Positions 60,737 to 64,000 of a stretch of DNA of 64,000 bases are shown piece by piece (position 1 is the first letter of the stretch; each line of letters begins with the position of its first letter). Both the position numbers and the translations under genes were made by a program. The notes below the pieces were generated by a model. The model was not told the origin of the DNA and did no database searches. It saw nothing but the letters and a program-made list of their open reading frames with translations. Source of the DNA: Jeotgalicoccus aerolatus (GTDB lineage Bacteria; Bacillota; Bacilli; Staphylococcales; Salinicoccaceae); NCBI RefSeq assembly GCF_014635205.1, contig NZ_BMCN01000002.1, forward strand, positions 1-64,000, given 5' to 3'.

Positions 60737-61041
60737 AATTCTACAACCCTATCACTGGTTAAAACTCTCTCATCTTCACTAGGTTCACCCACCAAGTATT
60801 TCATATCTGCAAATTGATTCTCTGTAACAACTAATGTTTGAACCTTACCGTTAGGTGGCACGTTCGCCATCAATTTTGCTTCATGATACTTTAAAACATT
60901 TCTGTTCATTACCAGTTTAGAATAAACTGAGTACTGCAGCCTAAGGTACCCATGCGTTTTTAAATATTTAATAAATGCTCGATAATCTCTACGGTTTTTA
61001 GACGTCTCGACTGGTAAATCAAACATCAATATCAGTCTCAA
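60733..61041 (-). CDS. cas2: CRISPR-associated endoribonuclease Cas2
   Basis: A small ferredoxin-fold protein that joins two Cas1 dimers in spacer integration. The core reads RLILMFDLPVETSKNRRDYRAF with the metal-site Asp. I chose the TTG start (giving 102 residues): GGGAGG lies seven bases before it and Cas2 proteins normally begin with R(M/L)ILMFD. An ATG nine codons further up, overlapping cas1 by 4 bp, is the alternative. Confidence 0.92.
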   Translation of the reverse strand: MRLILMFDLPVETSKNRRDYRAFIKYLKTHGYLRLQYSVYSKLVMNRNVLKYHEAKLMANVPPNGKVQTLVVTENQFADMKYLVGEPSEDERVLTSDRVVEL

Positions 61042-61064
61042 AAATCTTCCTCCCACATTATCCC

Positions 61065-61940
61065 TCATTTATCCCAAATGGGAAATTTTATATAATTTTC
61101 ATTACCGGTTTCTAAATATTTGAAAATACTATCAACATAAATATCTACAGCATTTAAAAAATATTGTCTTTTACCATTGATTAAAATTTTGGCATTAAAA
61201 ATATCCAGTAGTACCCGCTTCTCTTCTTTATCAAAAGTGTCTTCTATATTTTCAAATACAACCCTATCTACTAATGGACGGAATACTTCCATTAAATCAC
61301 TCGATAGATTATGATGATTAAATTCTGAAGTATGGTTCACGCCGAGCTCTGTCAAATAGCCTTTACTCTTAATGATTCTGCTAAAAGTTGCACTTATTAA
61401 TGAATATCCATAATTTAATCCCGCGTTAACCTCATCATCAAATGATCTTATAAACCATTCTCCAAATAACTGTCTAAAATATACTTTTGCTGCATGTCCT
61501 TCTCTGTTCGTCATATCATTAATTTCAACAGTATCGGCATAGACTGTAAAAGATTCTAAGTCAAATTCCGGATAGAAACTTTTTAATACTCTACCCTGAT
61601 GTGATATTTTTTCTTTAATAATTAATTGCCATATCCTTTTTGAATTAACAGGGTTCCAATTTATTTGTTTTTTTATGTTTTTACTTTGCCTATGATGTCC
61701 ATAGACAGACTCCACAACAGAACACGGCATATGATTTTTATCACAAAGTATGGTTAATATCTTACTATTCGCCAGTGCATTTAAGATATGACCTGACATA
61801 CTGATATTAGGATTCTCTATCAGAAGAACACCAATTTCTGTTAACGGTATATGATTTAATTTGTCGCTCTTTACAACAAGATGATTCATTCTCAGGCTAA
61901 TCTTAGAGTCTTTACTCAACAGAACAGTTCGAAAACTCAT
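61065..61940 (-). CDS. cas1: CRISPR-associated endonuclease Cas1, type II
   Basis: A 291-residue integrase of spacer acquisition. The metal ligands are visible as Glu in NREGHAAKVYF, His in LGVNHTSEFN and Glu in SSDLMEVFRPLVD. Length and motif spacing match the type II Cas1 group. It begins 2 bp after cas9 stops, showing tight operon structure. Confidence 0.96.
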   Translation of the reverse strand: MSFRTVLLSKDSKISLRMNHLVVKSDKLNHIPLTEIGVLLIENPNISMSGHILNALANSKILTILCDKNHMPCSVVESVYGHHRQSKNIKKQINWNPVNSKRIWQLIIKEKISHQGRVLKSFYPEFDLESFTVYADTVEINDMTNREGHAAKVYFRQLFGEWFIRSFDDEVNAGLNYGYSLISATFSRIIKSKGYLTELGVNHTSEFNHHNLSSDLMEVFRPLVDRVVFENIEDTFDKEEKRVLLDIFNAKILINGKRQYFLNAVDIYVDSIFKYLETGNENYIKFPIWDK

Positions 61941-61941
61941 A

Positions 61942-64000
61942 TTAATCCTCCAGGAATTTAATTAATCTTTTAGGTTTCTTATATTTCAATCCTGTTATAG
62001 AACTAGATGAATAGCTTCCATCTTGTATAGTTTTATTTGCTGAAGCCGAAGGCCGACCGCCAAGTTTTTCCGATCTAGCAGCTGATGGACTAGATACTTT
62101 TAACAACTCATTCACTGATGAGACAAAGTCTTCATGTGATAAAGATGTATTACTAAAATACCCCAAAATTTCTTGTGTTTTCTTTTCATATTTTTCTTGT
62201 GTAGCAGGGAGTATATGACTAAATTGATTAATTACTTCACTTGCAAGCTGCTCGTAAATTTTCAATGCTTCATCTTTTTCAAATGCCCATTTATTAAGCT
62301 GTTTCTTCAGATTTCTTTGTAGTTCAAAAGAAATATTTAGTTGTTTTGCATTATTCAACTCACCGCTAGACATAAAATAGAAGGGTTCTTTGTTGATATA
62401 TATCAAATCTCCCTTATTTAATTTTAAGAGTAGACGCGCCTGTTCAATACTGCTGACATTCTCAAGCTTAGATGCGTAAAATTCAGCTAAGCTATTTGCA
62501 TTTTCGAATTCATTCTGTGCTGCATCTATATTCGTAACATCTATCAATCTATGTTTTTTTATTAGTTCTCCTTTCTTATTCTTAATGAAGTAAGAAATAA
62601 ATATACTATATGCCTTTTTCACCTCATCATGTACAAATTTTCCGTTTTTCGAAGACGTGTATTTAGGCACCTTAACTTTAGGTGATAAAATTGATTCTTT
62701 ATAAAATGCAGACTCACTATTCTCTACTTTTTTCGTCACTAGTGGGTGGCTATTTTTTATAAGGTTTTCAAATATAAATTCAAATGTTCTATCATTTCTC
62801 AGTTCACTTTTTCTCATTTCTGTTATGAGGAATAATTCTGGGTTGAACTTATTAGACTCTTCTTCATTTAACTTACGCCATTTTTCTTTAGCCTTATGCT
62901 TTCTCAAATCAAACTTAAATAAATTTGGTTTTATCTCTTCACCAAATTGATGAATTCCGGCAATTAATAAAGCATCAATTGCATGATGATAATCATTTAA
63001 TTCACGTATTTTAGGGAAATCCAATTTTTTACGTACTTCTGAAACTATTCCGGCTTTTAGGATATCAATGCTCACTTTATTATCATCAGTGCTGGCAAAT
63101 CGTTCTTCTAATAAATTTTTCACATGAACAGTAATTTGGCGAGTTTCCACCAATTGACGTGCTATAAATCTTTCTTTATCAACATCTGAGAACTCTTCTT
63201 TCATCAGCTTATGCAGCTTACTTGCAGACATCATGTTATTGTCAGCTAACAGTCGCCAGTATCTAATGAGTTTAAGTTTTTTATCCCCGGCAATAGACAA
63301 CGGCATTTTGTACCCTGATTTTCTTTGATTTGCTTCCTTAATAACAAGCACCTTATTATTGAGGCTGTCATCCTTAACAAAATTTCGAGGTAATATATGA
63401 TCCACTTCATAATATCTTTGACCCGCTGGTTTTGATGAATCCATGATTAGAGCCTGTAAGTTTATTTTCTCTAGTGTATATAGACATTTTCCACCCTGTA
63501 ACAAATACAGCTTCAGTTTCTCTAATTTGTAATCTAAATCTCCACGATAATTTGAAACATCTTTAAACATCTCACTAAATTCATCTTTTTTCATTAAATC
63601 ATTATCTTTAATAAGAACATCCCATTGCTTCTTCCATTCAACGGTACGTTTCTTCTCTCCTTCTTCTCTTGCGAATTCTATTACAATATTTTTAGGCTCT
63701 CCAAATATACTGACTAATTCATCGACTATTTTAACAGTGCTCCAGATAGATTTTTTTAATGCAGGGGAACATTTTAGTTCTGCAATATCTGAGTACTCTA
63801 TTTTATTTTTAATCCCTTTGAATTTTTTATTTATGTCTTCATAAACTTCTTTAAATCCATATCGGGGTGATGTATAAGCTTCCATAAAGTTATAGTCATC
63901 TGTACGCATTAGACTAATGATAGATTCATCATTATTAACCAGTGTCAGGGCTTTTTTCGATAATCTGCCCCATCCGCTATAATTTAATTTTAAGATTTTT
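61942..64000 (-). CDS. cas9: CRISPR-associated endonuclease Cas9, partial (5' end beyond window)
   Basis: Only the C-terminal 685 residues lie in the window; the frame is open to base 64000 and the ATG at 63909 is internal. The visible part starts KILKLNYSGWGRLSKKAL, matching SpCas9 near residue 650. RuvC-II is NIVIEFAREEGEKKR (Glu about 108), the HNH motif is EVDHILPRNFVKDDSLNNKV (His about 201) and RuvC-III is NDYHHAIDALLIAG (His and Asp present). The end ASANKTIQDGSYSSSSITGL matches the PAM-interacting tail. Nuclease sites appear intact. Confidence 0.97.
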   Translation of the reverse strand, partial: KILKLNYSGWGRLSKKALTLVNNDESIISLMRTDDYNFMEAYTSPRYGFKEVYEDINKKFKGIKNKIEYSDIAELKCSPALKKSIWSTVKIVDELVSIFGEPKNIVIEFAREEGEKKRTVEWKKQWDVLIKDNDLMKKDEFSEMFKDVSNYRGDLDYKLEKLKLYLLQGGKCLYTLEKINLQALIMDSSKPAGQRYYEVDHILPRNFVKDDSLNNKVLVIKEANQRKSGYKMPLSIAGDKKLKLIRYWRLLADNNMMSASKLHKLMKEEFSDVDKERFIARQLVETRQITVHVKNLLEERFASTDDNKVSIDILKAGIVSEVRKKLDFPKIRELNDYHHAIDALLIAGIHQFGEEIKPNLFKFDLRKHKAKEKWRKLNEEESNKFNPELFLITEMRKSELRNDRTFEFIFENLIKNSHPLVTKKVENSESAFYKESILSPKVKVPKYTSSKNGKFVHDEVKKAYSIFISYFIKNKKGELIKKHRLIDVTNIDAAQNEFENANSLAEFYASKLENVSSIEQARLLLKLNKGDLIYINKEPFYFMSSGELNNAKQLNISFELQRNLKKQLNKWAFEKDEALKIYEQLASEVINQFSHILPATQEKYEKKTQEILGYFSNTSLSHEDFVSSVNELLKVSSPSAARSEKLGGRPSASANKTIQDGSYSSSSITGLKYKKPKRLIKFLED

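Noticed and set aside
61942-63909. Complete 655-residue protein starting at the ATG at 63909
   Set aside because: The frame stays open to the window edge and encodes the conserved Cas9 segment YSGWGRLSKKAL upstream, so the ATG is internal.

Overview
The window looks like a chromosomal segment of a low-GC Gram-positive coccus of the family Staphylococcaceae. A salt-tolerant genus such as Jeotgalicoccus or Salinicoccus is my best guess, but the species cannot be fixed from sequence alone. Support comes from the order ffs-dnaX-ebfC-recR followed by what look like tandem rRNA promoters, candidate sigma-B promoters of the GTTT/GGGTA type, a Zur-box-controlled zinc-free S14 paralogue, a LexA-type box, and Staphylococcus/Bacillus-like versions of PaiA, DesKR, Ugp and BCCT proteins.

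Layout. 1-5.8 kb holds core genes (probable rrn promoters, recR, ebfC, dnaX, 4.5S/SRP RNA), a surface protein, an orphan ABC ATPase and a lipoprotein. 5.9-16.3 kb holds two related stress proteins under candidate sigma-B promoters, a DUF1801 protein, a ugp-type ABC transporter operon with a metallo-beta-lactamase-fold hydrolase, and a GMC oxidoreductase with a Tat-exported partner. 16.4-24.2 kb is a run of small metabolic and transport genes (eRF1-like protein, two MFS transporters, a PNPOx-family protein, paiA, a VOC protein). 24.2-27 kb is des-desK-desR, membrane-fluidity control. 27.1-30.1 kb is a three-gene operon of ureohydrolase, Nramp-like transporter and aspartate dehydrogenase; the first two have altered metal-ligand residues. 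30.2-37.8 kb holds nnrD, an SNF2 helicase, metY, a nitrilase, an azlCD operon with its regulator, and a nucleoside deoxyribosyltransferase.

The most unusual part is 37.8-50.1 kb. It is a complete trans-4-hydroxyproline to 2-oxoglutarate pathway: epimerase, a multi-subunit D-hydroxyproline dehydrogenase split over two divergent operons, a DapA-family deaminase, a semialdehyde dehydrogenase, an NhaC-type transporter and a degenerate racemase-family paralogue. It carries its own sigma-54 factor (rpoN) and its own sigma-54 activator. Classical Staphylococcus lacks sigma-54. The two divergent catabolic operons carry matching 19-bp promoters with a -24 TGGCA element and the same altered -12 element (TTTCTTAT). 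This looks like a self-contained sigma-54 regulon acquired as a unit. A second, XRE-cupin-controlled sub-operon (aldehyde dehydrogenase, regulator, deaminase) has its own repeated operator-like site.

50.1-58.5 kb holds rpsN2 with a Zur box, a SAP-domain protein with a LexA-type box, an SDR enzyme, an M20 amidohydrolase with two membrane proteins, a BCCT osmolyte transporter and a YbaK-family deacylase. 58.5-64 kb is a type II-A CRISPR-Cas locus on the minus strand: cas9 (running off the right edge), cas1, cas2, a long csn2, a short leader containing a repeat-like element in inverse orientation, and an array of 19 repeats and 18 spacers.
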